A DNA stretch of 64,000 nucleotides from JBEDUK01 sp963781595 (lineage in GTDB: Bacteria; Actinomycetota; UBA4738). The notes under the pieces were generated by a model. The model did not search any database. It saw only the letters and a program-made list of their open reading frames with translations, and was not told the DNA's origin. The position numbers were made by a program, and so were the translations under genes. The first letter of the stretch is position 1; each line of letters begins with the position of its first letter. Location: positions 2,046,001 to 2,110,000 of the forward strand of contig CAWAGG010000006.1 of the NCBI GenBank assembly GCA_963781595.1. The letters run 5' to 3'. Positions 49,193 to 59,386 of the stretch are shown piece by piece.

Positions 49193-51294
49193 GTTCCGGA
49201 CACGACGTCCGACGCGGGGACCCCGTCGCCGGCATCGGGCACCACGACGACATCGCGGGGTGGCGAGGCGACGAGACGCGGGTTCCTGCGTGCGAGCCAG
49301 GCGAGGACGGCGGCCCCCACCAGCGCGAGCGCCAGCGTCACCCAGCCGTCGGCCGCGCCGAACGGCGCGCGATGGACGGCCACGACGACGACGCCGGCGC
49401 CGAGGATCAGCGCGATCGAGAGCCCGGGCACCAGCGCGAGCTTCGTCGGGAGGTCCTCCAGGCCGAACCATCGGGCGGCGATCAGCCCGGGCAGGACCAG
49501 CAGCAGGAACAGGCCGAGCACGTTGCGAGCCAGGTGGCCCGGGTTCCCGAAGATCCCGGTCGGGGAGCGGAGCTTCCGCGCCTGTGCGGCGGCCGTTCTC
49601 GCGGCCACGTCGGCGGCCTCCTGGGAGAACGGCGCGGTTCCCTGGCCGACGACGACCGAGACACCGGGCGCGACCTCGGTCAGGAGGCCGTCGGTCGCGG
49701 GTGGGGCGTCGGCGTTGTCGGCGTCCAGTCGGATCACGACGGGATCCGCGTTGAACCGGGTCACTTCGTCGGCGTCCTCGAGGAACCCGCGCGAGATCCG
49801 GTCGTAGAGCGCGTTCCCGGTAACCGTGGGCTTGCCCGCCAGCAGGTCCTGGGGGGTCCCGACGAAGAAGAAGGTCCGGGCGACCTCGCCGCCGGACAGC
49901 GCTCCGAGGGTCGTGTTCATCGCCTGCTTCGCCGCGCCCCACGCCGTCGGGCTCGCGGGGTCGGGGCTGATCACGAACACGATCGGCGTCCCCGGCAGCG
50001 CGTCGGCGTACGCGCGGGCACCGGACACCGCAACGAGGGTCGCGTCGTCGATCCACGGCTCCTGCTTCGACCAGGCACGGTAGCCAGGCTTCAGGTACAG
50101 GAGCCCGGCGATCGCGAGCGACGCCACCATGGCGACGGCCGTCAGCGCCTGGACGTTCCAGCGGAACCGGCGGGCCAGGCGTCGCGTCCCCCATACGATC
50201 GTCCAGAGGCCCAGCCCCACCAGCAGCATGGGCGCGAGCGTCGGGTTGATGAACCGGTAGTAGGGGTACGCCTTCCCGCCGAGCCAGCCGAAGACGCCCA
50301 GCAACGGGAGCATCCACAGCAGCGACATCCGCGAGTGCCAGTCGACAGGCTTCGGCCGTCCCCGCCACCACGTCGCGGCGATCCATGCGACCGCCAGGAG
50401 AACCAGCGCGAACGTCACGCGCGGATGCATGCTCTGGATCCAGCTGTCCAGGCGGGCGCGGAAGAACGCCGACGTGTACGGCTGCGCGAGGACGGATTCG
50501 CCGAACCCGGCCTTCGCCCCCCACAGCCCGAGCCTCCAGTACACGGCGCCGGCGACCACGCCGGCGGCGGCGGCCAGCAGCATCGGCCCGTCCATCTCGA
50601 GGGTCTTGCGGATCGAGAACCGGAACGCGAGCCAGCGCAGGCCGGTGCTCGCGACCAGCACGAGGACGAAGATCCCGGTCGTGGTCGGATGCGTCAGCAT
50701 CGCGAGGAACAGGATCAGCGCCAGCGCCGACCGCGCCCCCCACGAGGTCCGGGCCGGCGCCAGGAACGGGAGCGCGGTCGCCAGAAGGAACAGGCAGGTC
50801 ACGTCGTCGAGGTAGCCGAGGTACGGGGTCGTGAGGAACAGCCCGACGCCCGCGATCATCGTGATCAGGTACAGGAACGGTCGCCCCTTGCTCCGGTAGG
50901 CGAACGCGCCCAGCGCGGCGCTGGCGAGCAGGGGCGTGCCGATCATCATCAGGATCGTGAAGCGTTGCGGAGCGACGCCGGCGATCCGGTTCAGCATCGC
51001 TCCCAGGACGGGCGTCGTGATCCGGTATCCGCCGGAGAGCATCCCGAACGGGCCGTGTTTGGTGAGCAGCAGGGACGGGTTCGCGTCCAGGATCAGCTTG
51101 CCGCGCCACGTGTACCAGGCCGGGTCCTTCGTCACCGCCAGCCTGGCGGTGTCCGAGAGGAACGGCCACGCGAGGCCGAGCAGCAGCAACCCGAACGCGA
51201 CCACGATCGCGACGTCGAACGATCGCCTGCGGCGAGCTCGATCCGGCGATCGGTTCCCCTGGACCGTCGCCGGGACGGCGTCGGTCGTGCGCAT
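49189..51294 (-). CDS. Polytopic membrane protein, paralogue A (GT39-like layout)
   Basis: A 701-residue protein with about a dozen helices and a soluble segment near residues 450-540. That segment holds PGTPIVFVISP, FFFVGTPQDLLAGKPT and NALYDRISRGF. The VG-P-DL-AGKPT signature recurs in three other large membrane genes here (52723, 57257 and 59383). The N-terminal half resembles GT39-type glycosyltransferases by its helix layout, but no catalytic aspartate pair is certain. ATG 51294 follows GGGGAGGG; ATG 51303 is too close to that site. Ends convergently with the E2-type gene (4-nt overlap). Probably a role in surface polymer or lipid glycosylation. Confidence 0.75.
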   Translation of the reverse strand: MRTTDAVPATVQGNRSPDRARRRRSFDVAIVVAFGLLLLGLAWPFLSDTARLAVTKDPAWYTWRGKLILDANPSLLLTKHGPFGMLSGGYRITTPVLGAMLNRIAGVAPQRFTILMMIGTPLLASAALGAFAYRSKGRPFLYLITMIAGVGLFLTTPYLGYLDDVTCLFLLATALPFLAPARTSWGARSALALILFLAMLTHPTTTGIFVLVLVASTGLRWLAFRFSIRKTLEMDGPMLLAAAAGVVAGAVYWRLGLWGAKAGFGESVLAQPYTSAFFRARLDSWIQSMHPRVTFALVLLAVAWIAATWWRGRPKPVDWHSRMSLLWMLPLLGVFGWLGGKAYPYYRFINPTLAPMLLVGLGLWTIVWGTRRLARRFRWNVQALTAVAMVASLAIAGLLYLKPGYRAWSKQEPWIDDATLVAVSGARAYADALPGTPIVFVISPDPASPTAWGAAKQAMNTTLGALSGGEVARTFFFVGTPQDLLAGKPTVTGNALYDRISRGFLEDADEVTRFNADPVVIRLDADNADAPPATDGLLTEVAPGVSVVVGQGTAPFSQEAADVAARTAAAQARKLRSPTGIFGNPGHLARNVLGLFLLLVLPGLIAARWFGLEDLPTKLALVPGLSIALILGAGVVVVAVHRAPFGAADGWVTLALALVGAAVLAWLARRNPRLVASPPRDVVVVPDAGDGVPASDVVSGT

Positions 51295-51462
51295 GCCCGT
51301 CATCCCTCCCCGGTGAGGCCGGTCCGCTTCCCCGGAGGCCGGCCGCGGCAGAGTATACGCGGGGCCACTGCCCGGAGCCGATCAGGCGGCCAGATGCCCT
51401 CGGCGAGGGACCCCGGCGGCGGTCGCCTGCCTTCGCTCCGGGGCGTCCGCGGCGGCGCACGG

Positions 51463-51468
51463 TAGGCT
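51463..51468 (+). promoter_or_regulatory. -10 element of a leaderless promoter (phosphoesterase gene)
   Basis: TAGGCT ends 8 nt before ATG 51477, supporting that start; no Shine-Dalgarno is visible. Confidence 0.5.
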
Positions 51469-51476
51469 CGACGCCC

Positions 51477-52802
51477 ATGTGGTCACGGCGAGGCGGAAGG
51501 CGGCGTGCGACGCCGTTCGGCCCGCGCACGATCGCCGCCGGCGTTGCGGTGGCCCTCGTGGCGATCGCGTGCTCGGGCTCGGACCAGGGCGCCGGGCCGG
51601 TGCCGTCGACCGTGAAGACGAAGTGGCCGATCAAGCACGTGGTCTTCATCGTCAAGGAGAACCGTTCGTTCGATCACCTCTTCGGCACCTTCCCGGGCGC
51701 GAACGGGACCACGACCGGCATGAACGGCGGCAAGAAGGTGAAGCTCGCGCGCGCGTCCTACGTGCTTCCCACTGATGTCCCGCACGCGTACAGCGACGCG
51801 GTCGCCGACTGGAACGGCGGCCACATGGACGGGTTCGGCCATCACGTGGCCGGGATGGACTCGGCGGCGGCGTACACGCAATTCCAGGCGGACCAGATCC
51901 CGAACTACTGGCGCTGGGCGAAGGACTTCGTCCTCGGCGACGACTTCTTCGCCTCGGTGATGGGCTCGTCGTTCCCGAACCGGCTCTTCACGATCGCGGC
52001 CGACTCGGCCGGGACGCGCGACGGGCCCAACGCACGCTTCCCGCGCCCGCACGGCCACGCGAAGTCCTGGGGCTGCGACGCGCCGAAGGGCGAGACGGTG
52101 CCCGTGATCGACCCGGAGGGCGACGCGGTCGAGGAGCCGCCGTGCTTCGACATCCAGACCGAGGGCGACCTGCTGACGGAAGCGGGCGTTGGCTGGGCGT
52201 CGTACACGGCGACCGAGACGCAGAACGGCTACATCTGGTCGGCGTACAACTCGATCGAGCACATCCGGAACTCCGACCAGTGGGCGCAGCACGTGTTCCC
52301 GGTCGACGACCTGGTCGCGGACATCGATGCGAACAAGCTCCCGTCCGTGACGTGGGTCGCGCCGCGCTTCGAGGATTCGGACCATCCGAAGTTCAAGACG
52401 TCGCTGTGCGAGGGTGAGAACTGGACCACCCAGGTGGTCAACGCGATCATGAAGAGCGACATGTGGAAGGACACCGCGATCTTCATCTCGTGGGACGAGT
52501 GGGGCGGCTTCTACGATCATGTGGCGCCGCAGCAGGTGGACAGGTTCGGCCTCGGGTTCCGCGTCCCGCTGCTGGTGATCTCCCCGTACGCGCTGCGCGG
52601 GCACATCGATCACCACTGGGGTGAGTTCTCGTCGGTGCTGCGCTTCATCGAGGAGAACTGGGGCCTGACGAACCTGACCGAGCGGGACGCGAACGCGAGC
52701 GACCTCTCCTACGACTTCTCGTTCACGCAGGAACCGCTCCCGCCGGATCCCCTTCCGTCGATCCGGAACTGCCCCGCGTCCGGGCACTCGCCCATGCCCT
52801 GA
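51477..52802 (+). CDS. Phospholipase C / acid phosphatase-type phosphoesterase (putative lipoprotein)
   Basis: The 441-residue protein has a basic N-terminus, a hydrophobic segment and a lipobox-like VAIACSGS, suggesting export and lipid anchoring. The phosphoesterase family motifs are VVFIVKENRSFDHLFGTFPG, GDDFFASVMGSSFPNR and ISWDEWGGFYDHVAP, seen in non-hemolytic phospholipase C and AcpA-type acid phosphatases. Likely substrates are phospholipids or phosphate monoesters outside the cell. The last 27 codons overlap the convergent gene at 52723. Confidence 0.88.
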   Translation: MWSRRGGRRRATPFGPRTIAAGVAVALVAIACSGSDQGAGPVPSTVKTKWPIKHVVFIVKENRSFDHLFGTFPGANGTTTGMNGGKKVKLARASYVLPTDVPHAYSDAVADWNGGHMDGFGHHVAGMDSAAAYTQFQADQIPNYWRWAKDFVLGDDFFASVMGSSFPNRLFTIAADSAGTRDGPNARFPRPHGHAKSWGCDAPKGETVPVIDPEGDAVEEPPCFDIQTEGDLLTEAGVGWASYTATETQNGYIWSAYNSIEHIRNSDQWAQHVFPVDDLVADIDANKLPSVTWVAPRFEDSDHPKFKTSLCEGENWTTQVVNAIMKSDMWKDTAIFISWDEWGGFYDHVAPQQVDRFGLGFRVPLLVISPYALRGHIDHHWGEFSSVLRFIEENWGLTNLTERDANASDLSYDFSFTQEPLPPDPLPSIRNCPASGHSPMP

Positions 52803-54753
52803 GGGGCCACCCGATGAGGGCGACGGCCAGCGCGACGTAAGCGCCGGGACCCGAGAGCCGCAGGCCGACGGCGTCCACCCCGACCGCAGCCAGCGACAGC
52901 GCGGCCGCCCCGAACGCCGGGGCGAGGGCCCCGACGTCGGCGGCCGAGGCGCCAGGGAGCGCGAGGCGCGACCACGGCCAGCCGATCAGGACGGATCCCA
53001 TCAGCAGCACAACGGCGAGCCCGACCGGGAGCCACGGGGACAGCGGGCCGGCGCCGGGTTCGGCCTGCCCGGGCCGATCCGCGCCTACGACCGCGGGCCG
53101 CGCGGGCCGCGGGTCCGAGCCCGGCAGGGCGACCACACCCGGCGCGATCCGGACGGCGCCGGGGAGCGCCGACGCCGCAGGGAACCGATCCGGATCGAAC
53201 GAGCGCACGGCCACGATCAGCGGATGGCGCCCCAGGAGCGGTTGGACCCGGTGCCAGTAGTCGAGCGCCATCCGGTCGTGTTCGGCGATCCCCGTGAGCG
53301 TGGGCCGACCGGCCACGAGATCCTCGGGCGTTCCGACGAAGACCCGGACGTCCGCGATCCGGTCCGCCGGGACGGCCCCGAGGAGGTCGTTCGCGTAGCG
53401 GGTCACGAACAGGGCGGGCTTGTCGCCCCGGTCGTCCATCACCAGCACCAGCGGCGTGCCCGGCGCGGTCCCGGCGAGCGCGACGCCTACCGACCGCGCC
53501 TGTTCGATCTGCTCCGGGGTCGAGAGCGGCCGGCTGCCCACCCACGCCGAGCCGATCGACGCGACGAACAGCGCCACGCCGCCGGCGATCGCGAGCATGG
53601 TCAGCCAGCGGCGCCGCAACGCGACCGCGGACAGCCCGAGCCCCGCAAGCATCGGCAGGGGCAGGCACACGTCGACCAGGCGCTGGCCCGGAGCCGCGGA
53701 GAGGCCGAAGGCGAGGAGCGCCACGCCTCCGAGCGTGATGAGGAGCCAGGCCGCGATGGCGCCCCAGAATGCGGCCGACCTCGAGCGTTCGGGCGAGCCT
53801 CCCGGCGAGGACGCGGGGCTCTCGCGGCCGGGCAGCAACGGGATCGCGGTGAGGGCGAGCCCGACGGCGACCACCGAGCGCCACCATGGAAGGTCGTGGG
53901 CCAGCTTGCGCCGGTAGGACGCGCGCAGCTGCGCGCCGAGGCCCGAGCGCCGCAGCACCGCATCGCGGGACGTGTCCACGGCGGACCCCGACCCCGCGCC
54001 TGAGACGATGAGCCCGAGCCCGATCAGCGGGAGGCCGAACGCCCAGGCGAGCGCGAGCCGTCCGATGGTCGATTGGTGGAACGGGGCACCCGCGGCCCGC
54101 CCCGCCGGGTATTCCGGGAGGAGCGCGATGGCGGCCCCGGCCGACACGCCGGCGGCGAGCAGGAGGAACAGCGGGTGCGACAGGCCCGCGGCCGTGAGGA
54201 GGAACCCTGTGCCTAGCATCCCGCCCGCGCCGGGGCTCCCCGCCGCCACCACCAGGACCGCGAGCGCCGCCAGGAACGGCGCGAGGAACGCGAGGGTCGA
54301 CAGGTACCCGGGGACGATGAAGCCGAGGAAGACCCCGACGAGGATGCCGACCAGCGTGAGGGCGAGCCGCTCCCGCGGATGCCGGACGGACGCGACCGCG
54401 AACGTGGCCGCCGCCAACGCGAGCGCGACGGCGAGGACCGGGCCGAGCGCCGCGGTCGCTGCGGACGCGGGCAGCCGCGTGATCCCGACGATCGACGCCA
54501 GCAGCCCCACGACCGCGGGGCGGGACCCGGCCTGGAACGAGCCCATCCCCGCCGCGCCCGCGTACCGCGACCACCACACGTAGACGGGCGAGTCCGACCC
54601 GATCGGCACCCGCAGGCCGAGCGCCGGGTAGAGCACCACGAAGAACGCGAGGACGATCGCGGCGACCAGGACCACGGTCGCGATGCTGCGAGCGGTCGCG
54701 CGCGACTCGGCCGACGCGGATGGACCGCCGACGACCAGCGCGCCGGGCTTCAC
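52723..54753 (-). CDS. Polytopic membrane protein, paralogue B
   Basis: A 676-residue membrane protein with about twelve helices and the shared soluble signature: PGTPLVLVMDDRGDKP, RVFVGTPEDLVAGRPTLTG and AEHDRMALDYW. It starts with ATG overlapping the stop of the YfhO-like gene (ATGA), so it is the last gene of a likely six-gene run. No enzyme motif is certain; the layout is close to GT39-type or polymer-export membrane proteins. It shares its 3' 80 nt with the convergent phosphoesterase gene. An Arg-rich reading of the same DNA in another frame is not coding. Confidence 0.75.
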   Translation of the reverse strand: MKPGALVVGGPSASAESRATARSIATVVLVAAIVLAFFVVLYPALGLRVPIGSDSPVYVWWSRYAGAAGMGSFQAGSRPAVVGLLASIVGITRLPASAATAALGPVLAVALALAAATFAVASVRHPRERLALTLVGILVGVFLGFIVPGYLSTLAFLAPFLAALAVLVVAAGSPGAGGMLGTGFLLTAAGLSHPLFLLLAAGVSAGAAIALLPEYPAGRAAGAPFHQSTIGRLALAWAFGLPLIGLGLIVSGAGSGSAVDTSRDAVLRRSGLGAQLRASYRRKLAHDLPWWRSVVAVGLALTAIPLLPGRESPASSPGGSPERSRSAAFWGAIAAWLLITLGGVALLAFGLSAAPGQRLVDVCLPLPMLAGLGLSAVALRRRWLTMLAIAGGVALFVASIGSAWVGSRPLSTPEQIEQARSVGVALAGTAPGTPLVLVMDDRGDKPALFVTRYANDLLGAVPADRIADVRVFVGTPEDLVAGRPTLTGIAEHDRMALDYWHRVQPLLGRHPLIVAVRSFDPDRFPAASALPGAVRIAPGVVALPGSDPRPARPAVVGADRPGQAEPGAGPLSPWLPVGLAVVLLMGSVLIGWPWSRLALPGASAADVGALAPAFGAAALSLAAVGVDAVGLRLSGPGAYVALAVALIGWPLRAWASARTRGSSGSTEGDPAGAVPA

Positions 54754-57260
54754 GGCGTCCCGTTCGAGGCGGCCGCGCCGGACCCCCGGGCATCGTCGGG
54801 GCGCCGGGCGCCCGTGGGCGCGTCCGACCGCTCGGCGATCGAGGCGAGCTCGACGCCCTCACGGCGCCGCGCCCGCGTCGTCGCCACGAAGGCGGCGCCG
54901 AACAGCACGATGAGCGCGAGCCCCGATCCGAGCGCGCCCCAGCCGATCGACGGGTCGTCGTAGGCAAGCCTGATCACGTGCGACCCCGCCGGGATGGCGA
55001 CCCCCTGGTCGACGAAGTCGGCCGCGAGCAGCGGGACCGGCTTCCCGTCGAGCGTGGCGTGCCAGCCGGGGCCGAACGGGTTCCGGATCAGCACGACGCC
55101 CGGCGCGTTCGCTCGAACGAGGATCGATCCGGCTCCAGGCCCTTCGTCCCGGTACACGGCCGATCCGGCGTTCGACCCGATCGCCCCCTGCGAACCGGAC
55201 GGGACGCCCAGGTCGGGGTCCCGCTCGAGCACGACCTGGTCGGAGGGGTCGAAGCCGGGCGCCGTCACGGCGCCGCGCGCCGAGTCGGCCGAGTCCACCA
55301 CGCGCCAGGCGCCAAGGAGCGTGGCGCGTTCCGGCGAGGGTGCCCGTTCGTACAGGGCCCACGGACCCTCGGTCGCGACCAGGGATGCGGTCGGATCGCC
55401 GGGCCCGGTCGCCGTCGGCGCTACCTCCCAGCGCACGTTCATGAGGTCGAGCGCGTACGCCGGTACCGGCGGGATGAAGAACGCCGCGTTGTAGGCGATC
55501 CGCTGCCGGTTGACCGCGCGAACGAACTGCCAGTAGCGGACCAGCTGGGTCGGGTTGTATCCACCGGCGTCCTGCAGGCCGAACAGGATCGCGCGTTGGT
55601 CGCCGATCGCGGCCCACGCCGCGGGCGTCATGAGGCGCCGCCGCCCTGCCTTCGCCTGGCCATACGGGCTCAGGGTCACGAAGCGCCCGTCTCCACTCGC
55701 TGCGATCGTCCGGGCGAGCGCGCCCTCCCGCACGTAGTCAGCCGAGTTGACCATCGGCACGAGGTTCGGGCCCCACGGGGAACCGGTGTCGTGGCGAGGC
55801 AGCCGGGCGCCGAACACCCCGTTCGCGGTGAGCTCGAGGAACAGGAGGGCCGGGACGAGCCAGATGAGCGACGGCCGCCAGGCCGTGACCAGGAGCACCG
55901 CGACCGCGGCCACCGAGCCTAGGAGGAACAGCGCTGGGAACGAGTTCGGCCGGCCGGCCACCGCGTTCAGCACCCACCACACGCCGACCCCGGGCGCCAG
56001 CATGGCCACCCGACGGTGCCACGTACCGCGTTCCGACCACGCGTGCACGCCCAGGCCGATCAGGATCGGAAGGACCGTCATCACCCCGGATCGGAACCGG
56101 ACGGAGGCGTGCAGGTAGAAGTCGGCGAGGGGGAGGCCCTCGATGTGCGGTGCGAGCCAGGCCGCCAGTCCACGCAACGAGGCGACGAACGCGACCATCC
56201 CGAACGCCAGCAGCGTGATCGCCAGGCCACGGTGGCGCTTCGACCAGATGCCGGCGAACGCGAGGGCCATCGCGGCGGCGCCGAGGTATGCGCCAGGGGC
56301 GGAGGCGAGGCCGAGGACCCACGACGCACCAACCGTGATGGATCCGTGGGGAACCGCCTGGGTCGTGACCCCCGTGAGGCGGTCGGCGAGGCCGTTGAGT
56401 CGGGTGTATCCGAGCCCGAGCGTCGTGTTCGGCAGGTAGAGGATCCTCGGGAGCAGCGCCGCGAGGTTGACGATCGGCAGCGCGACGATCGTGATAGCGA
56501 ACAGCCCGAGCGCCGCGGGCCAGGTGCGCGCGCCCGTGACCGCCGAGCCGAGCACCCGGTACGCCAGGTAGAAGAGGAGGAGCCCTGTCCCGGCGACCAG
56601 GCCATGGCTCAGGTGCGCACCCGCGATCTGGCCCCAGGCGACCGCCGTCAGTGCGAGCCAGACGAGTCGGGGGCCCCAGCGTTCGGCGTGCACCATCCGG
56701 GCTGCGGCCGCGAGCGCGAGCGCCGTCCACGCGATCGCGCCGGCGAACGGGATCTCGAGCCCGAGGTACGAGTCGGCCATCACGAGGGACATGACCAGTC
56801 CGCCGGCGGTGGCGGCCGAGCGGTTCGTCCCCTCGGCTCGGAGGAACCAGTAGACGCCCAGACCGGCCAGGATCGGCTGGAGCACGAGGAACCAGCGGAT
56901 CGCGGCCGCCGAGGGCAGCGCCGTGAACAACAGCATCGCGGGCAGGTACATCCACCCGGTCTGTGGGTCCGCGGCGAACGGCACCCCGGCCATCGAGTAC
57001 GGGTCGAACCCGGGGATGTGCCCCGATCGCAGCGTTCGGCCCAGGTAGTCGAAGAACGGCAGCCACTGCGGGAGGATGTCGCCGTGCTGCGTCGTGATCA
57101 TGCCGCGGAACGCGTAGGTCCGCATCACGAGCAGGACCGCCAGGACGATGAGCGTCGGACCGGCGATCGCGACCGCGAACCGGCGCGGCCGGCCGGCCGC
57201 GGGGACGTCGGCCGAAGCGAGCAGCACCGGCGCCTCGGCCTGGGGGATCGGTGTGCTCAT
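54750..57260 (-). CDS. YfhO-like large membrane protein
   Basis: An 836-residue protein with about thirteen helices. The early part has GDILPQWLPFFDYLGRTLRSG, FDPYSMAGVPFAADPQTGWMY and LPAMLLFT, a pattern found in the YfhO family of bacterial membrane proteins linked to glycosylation of teichoic acids or surface polymers. A soluble region near the C-terminus (GPGAGSILVRANAPGVVLIR, GWHATLDGKPVPLLAAD) is also typical. ATG 57260 overlaps the stop of the preceding gene (ATGA), and its own stop overlaps paralogue B in the same way. Longer upstream readings are Arg-rich and unlikely. Confidence 0.82.
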   Translation of the reverse strand: MSTPIPQAEAPVLLASADVPAAGRPRRFAVAIAGPTLIVLAVLLVMRTYAFRGMITTQHGDILPQWLPFFDYLGRTLRSGHIPGFDPYSMAGVPFAADPQTGWMYLPAMLLFTALPSAAAIRWFLVLQPILAGLGVYWFLRAEGTNRSAATAGGLVMSLVMADSYLGLEIPFAGAIAWTALALAAAARMVHAERWGPRLVWLALTAVAWGQIAGAHLSHGLVAGTGLLLFYLAYRVLGSAVTGARTWPAALGLFAITIVALPIVNLAALLPRILYLPNTTLGLGYTRLNGLADRLTGVTTQAVPHGSITVGASWVLGLASAPGAYLGAAAMALAFAGIWSKRHRGLAITLLAFGMVAFVASLRGLAAWLAPHIEGLPLADFYLHASVRFRSGVMTVLPILIGLGVHAWSERGTWHRRVAMLAPGVGVWWVLNAVAGRPNSFPALFLLGSVAAVAVLLVTAWRPSLIWLVPALLFLELTANGVFGARLPRHDTGSPWGPNLVPMVNSADYVREGALARTIAASGDGRFVTLSPYGQAKAGRRRLMTPAAWAAIGDQRAILFGLQDAGGYNPTQLVRYWQFVRAVNRQRIAYNAAFFIPPVPAYALDLMNVRWEVAPTATGPGDPTASLVATEGPWALYERAPSPERATLLGAWRVVDSADSARGAVTAPGFDPSDQVVLERDPDLGVPSGSQGAIGSNAGSAVYRDEGPGAGSILVRANAPGVVLIRNPFGPGWHATLDGKPVPLLAADFVDQGVAIPAGSHVIRLAYDDPSIGWGALGSGLALIVLFGAAFVATTRARRREGVELASIAERSDAPTGARRPDDARGSGAAASNGTP

Positions 57261-59386
57261 CGGTGCGGGGGGAGTGCGTCGCCGTCGCACCCAGGGACCG
57301 CGGGCGGGACGACTCCCTGCGGCCCGTACGCGGGGGCAGCGCCGAAGACGTCGGCCGCGTCCGTAGCGTCGGTGTCGACGGTCGGGAACGGCCGGTCCCG
57401 ACCACGCCCCCACTCGGACCGGATGCCGAGGGTGAGTCCCGCGCCTGCGACGACGACGAGCGCGACGATGCCGAGCGGCCCGGACGGATCACCGCCGAGC
57501 GCGGCGATCCCGAACGCTGCGAGCACGATGACGCCCGTCCCGACGGCCGGCGCGATGCAGGTCACGTCGAGCGCGGACGCCCGCTCGCGCGGGAGCGCCG
57601 CTCGCGCGTAGCCCCAGCCCGCGACGCCAAGGACGAGGAGCATCCACAGCCCGGAGAGGCTCGCCTCGGTGGCCTCGAACGGTCCCGTCCGGATGGGGGG
57701 CGCGACGTGGAGCAGCGGGCCGCGCACCACGTAGACGCCGTCGGCGGCCGTGCGGGTGGGATCGGCGGCCATCAGCCGGGCGAACCCCAGGCGGTCGTAC
57801 CGCTCGAGCATCAGGACGACGGCACCGTCGGCGAGCGCCGGTCGCACGGTCGCCAACGTGTCCCGCGAGACCTGGTCGTAGGCTCGCCGCCAGCGCGAGG
57901 ACGGCGGCAGCAGGGTCGGGCGGCCGGCCAGCAGGTCCTCGGAGCGCCCGACGAACACGAACGTGCGCGTGATCAGATCTGCCGGCATCGCCGCCCGGAT
58001 CACGTTCAGGCGAAGCTTCGGCGTGTACGCGCCGGTCGGGCCGGGTTCGTCCACGACGATCACGACCGGAAGGTGGCCGGGCAGGACGCGCGCGTACGCG
58101 GCCGCGGCCCCGAGCTGCGCCGTCAGGGTGACCGACGTCTGCGTGTACAGCGTCTGGATGAAGCGGTAGCCCGTCCGCGCGAGGCCGAACGACGCGCCCG
58201 CGACCACGGCCACGGCGACCGCGATCCGGATCACGGAGCCGGGTGAGCCGCGCGAGGCGCCGGCGTGGCCCGAACGCGAGGCGCCGGCGACCAGCCAGGC
58301 GACCGCGCCGAGCCCCAGGCCTGCCAGCAGGGGCAGGGGGAGCGCGAAGAGGAGGAACCGCGCGCCGGGCACGGGCCACCCGAGCAGGCCGGCGAACACC
58401 CCGGCCCCCGCGACCAGGAGCCACGCCACGCCCAGCCGGACGATCGCGCGGGCAGGACCGTCCCGCAGGCCGGATCGAAGGCCGCCGGCGCCCACCCACG
58501 CGGCCACGGCGCCGATCGCGGCCGCGGGGACGGATGTCCATGGGCGCGCCCGACGGATCTCGGCGATCGTTCGGCCCCGGAACAGGAAGCTCACCGAACC
58601 GACGTTCACCGTCCCGCGCGGGCGGAAGCCCAGTGCGCCGAACAGCAGGCCCACACCAGCGGCGCCGCCGGCCACGATCGTCGCGGCGGCGGCACCCGAG
58701 TCGGTCTCGAGGAGCGAGGCGCCCTGCCGGCGCGCTCGGAGCGAGTCAGGGAGGGACAGGAGCGCGTAGAGCGCGACCACCACCACCCCCGCCGCGAAGA
58801 TCGCGATGTGGGTGAGCGAGGCCGCGAGGAACAGGGACGCGACGATGGCGAGCGGGACCGGCCGGCCGCCCGCCTGCACGAGGAGTCCCGCCGCAGCGGC
58901 GAGCAGCACCAGGAGCAGGAGGCTCGCCTCGTACCCGGCGAGCATCCGAGCGGTCCCCGGCCACAGGAGCGTCGCGCCCACCAACACGGGCACGAGCCAT
59001 GGTCGCGTCCGCAGCGACGATCGAACCGATGCCGTGGCGGCGAGCGCCAGCGCGACGGCCAGCACGATCGGCAGCACGACGAGCGCGCGGAGCGTGGGGA
59101 GGGGCGCGACCGATCGCAGGAGCGAGGCGAGCGCCGGCATCCCGGGTCGGGAGCCCACGGATCCGAGCGAGGCGTGGCCGATCGCGTTCGTCTGCCACGC
59201 GTAGCCGAAGACGTCCCACCCCACGGGCTGCATGTGATGGAACGCGTACGCGACCATGTACGCGCCGGCTCCCGCGATCGCGACCGCAGCGGTGGCGATC
59301 CAGACGAACACGCTCGGGCCCGTCGTCCGGGAGGCTGGTTCCGCGTCCTCCAGGACGATCGTCGTGCGCTCGCGGGCACCGATCAC
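57257..59386 (-). CDS. Polytopic membrane protein, paralogue C
   Basis: A 709-residue protein with about thirteen helices. It has the soluble signature PGHLPVVIVVDEPGPTGAY, FVFVGRSEDLLAGRPTLLP and WRRAYDQVSRD of the local paralogue group. GTG 59386 overlaps the stop of paralogue D by 4 nt (GTGA); a longer upstream reading is not credible. It lies between D and the YfhO-like gene with 4-nt overlaps on both sides, so translation is probably coupled. Function unknown; a role in surface glycan assembly is inferred from the neighbours. Confidence 0.75.
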   Translation of the reverse strand: MIGARERTTIVLEDAEPASRTTGPSVFVWIATAAVAIAGAGAYMVAYAFHHMQPVGWDVFGYAWQTNAIGHASLGSVGSRPGMPALASLLRSVAPLPTLRALVVLPIVLAVALALAATASVRSSLRTRPWLVPVLVGATLLWPGTARMLAGYEASLLLLVLLAAAAGLLVQAGGRPVPLAIVASLFLAASLTHIAIFAAGVVVVALYALLSLPDSLRARRQGASLLETDSGAAAATIVAGGAAGVGLLFGALGFRPRGTVNVGSVSFLFRGRTIAEIRRARPWTSVPAAAIGAVAAWVGAGGLRSGLRDGPARAIVRLGVAWLLVAGAGVFAGLLGWPVPGARFLLFALPLPLLAGLGLGAVAWLVAGASRSGHAGASRGSPGSVIRIAVAVAVVAGASFGLARTGYRFIQTLYTQTSVTLTAQLGAAAAYARVLPGHLPVVIVVDEPGPTGAYTPKLRLNVIRAAMPADLITRTFVFVGRSEDLLAGRPTLLPPSSRWRRAYDQVSRDTLATVRPALADGAVVLMLERYDRLGFARLMAADPTRTAADGVYVVRGPLLHVAPPIRTGPFEATEASLSGLWMLLVLGVAGWGYARAALPRERASALDVTCIAPAVGTGVIVLAAFGIAALGGDPSGPLGIVALVVVAGAGLTLGIRSEWGRGRDRPFPTVDTDATDAADVFGAAPAYGPQGVVPPAVPGCDGDALPPHR

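Noticed and set aside
52709..54967. 752-codon minus-strand frame overlapping paralogue B
   Set aside because: Arg/Gly/Ala-rich shadow in another frame; the 52723-54753 frame has membrane helices and the shared motif.
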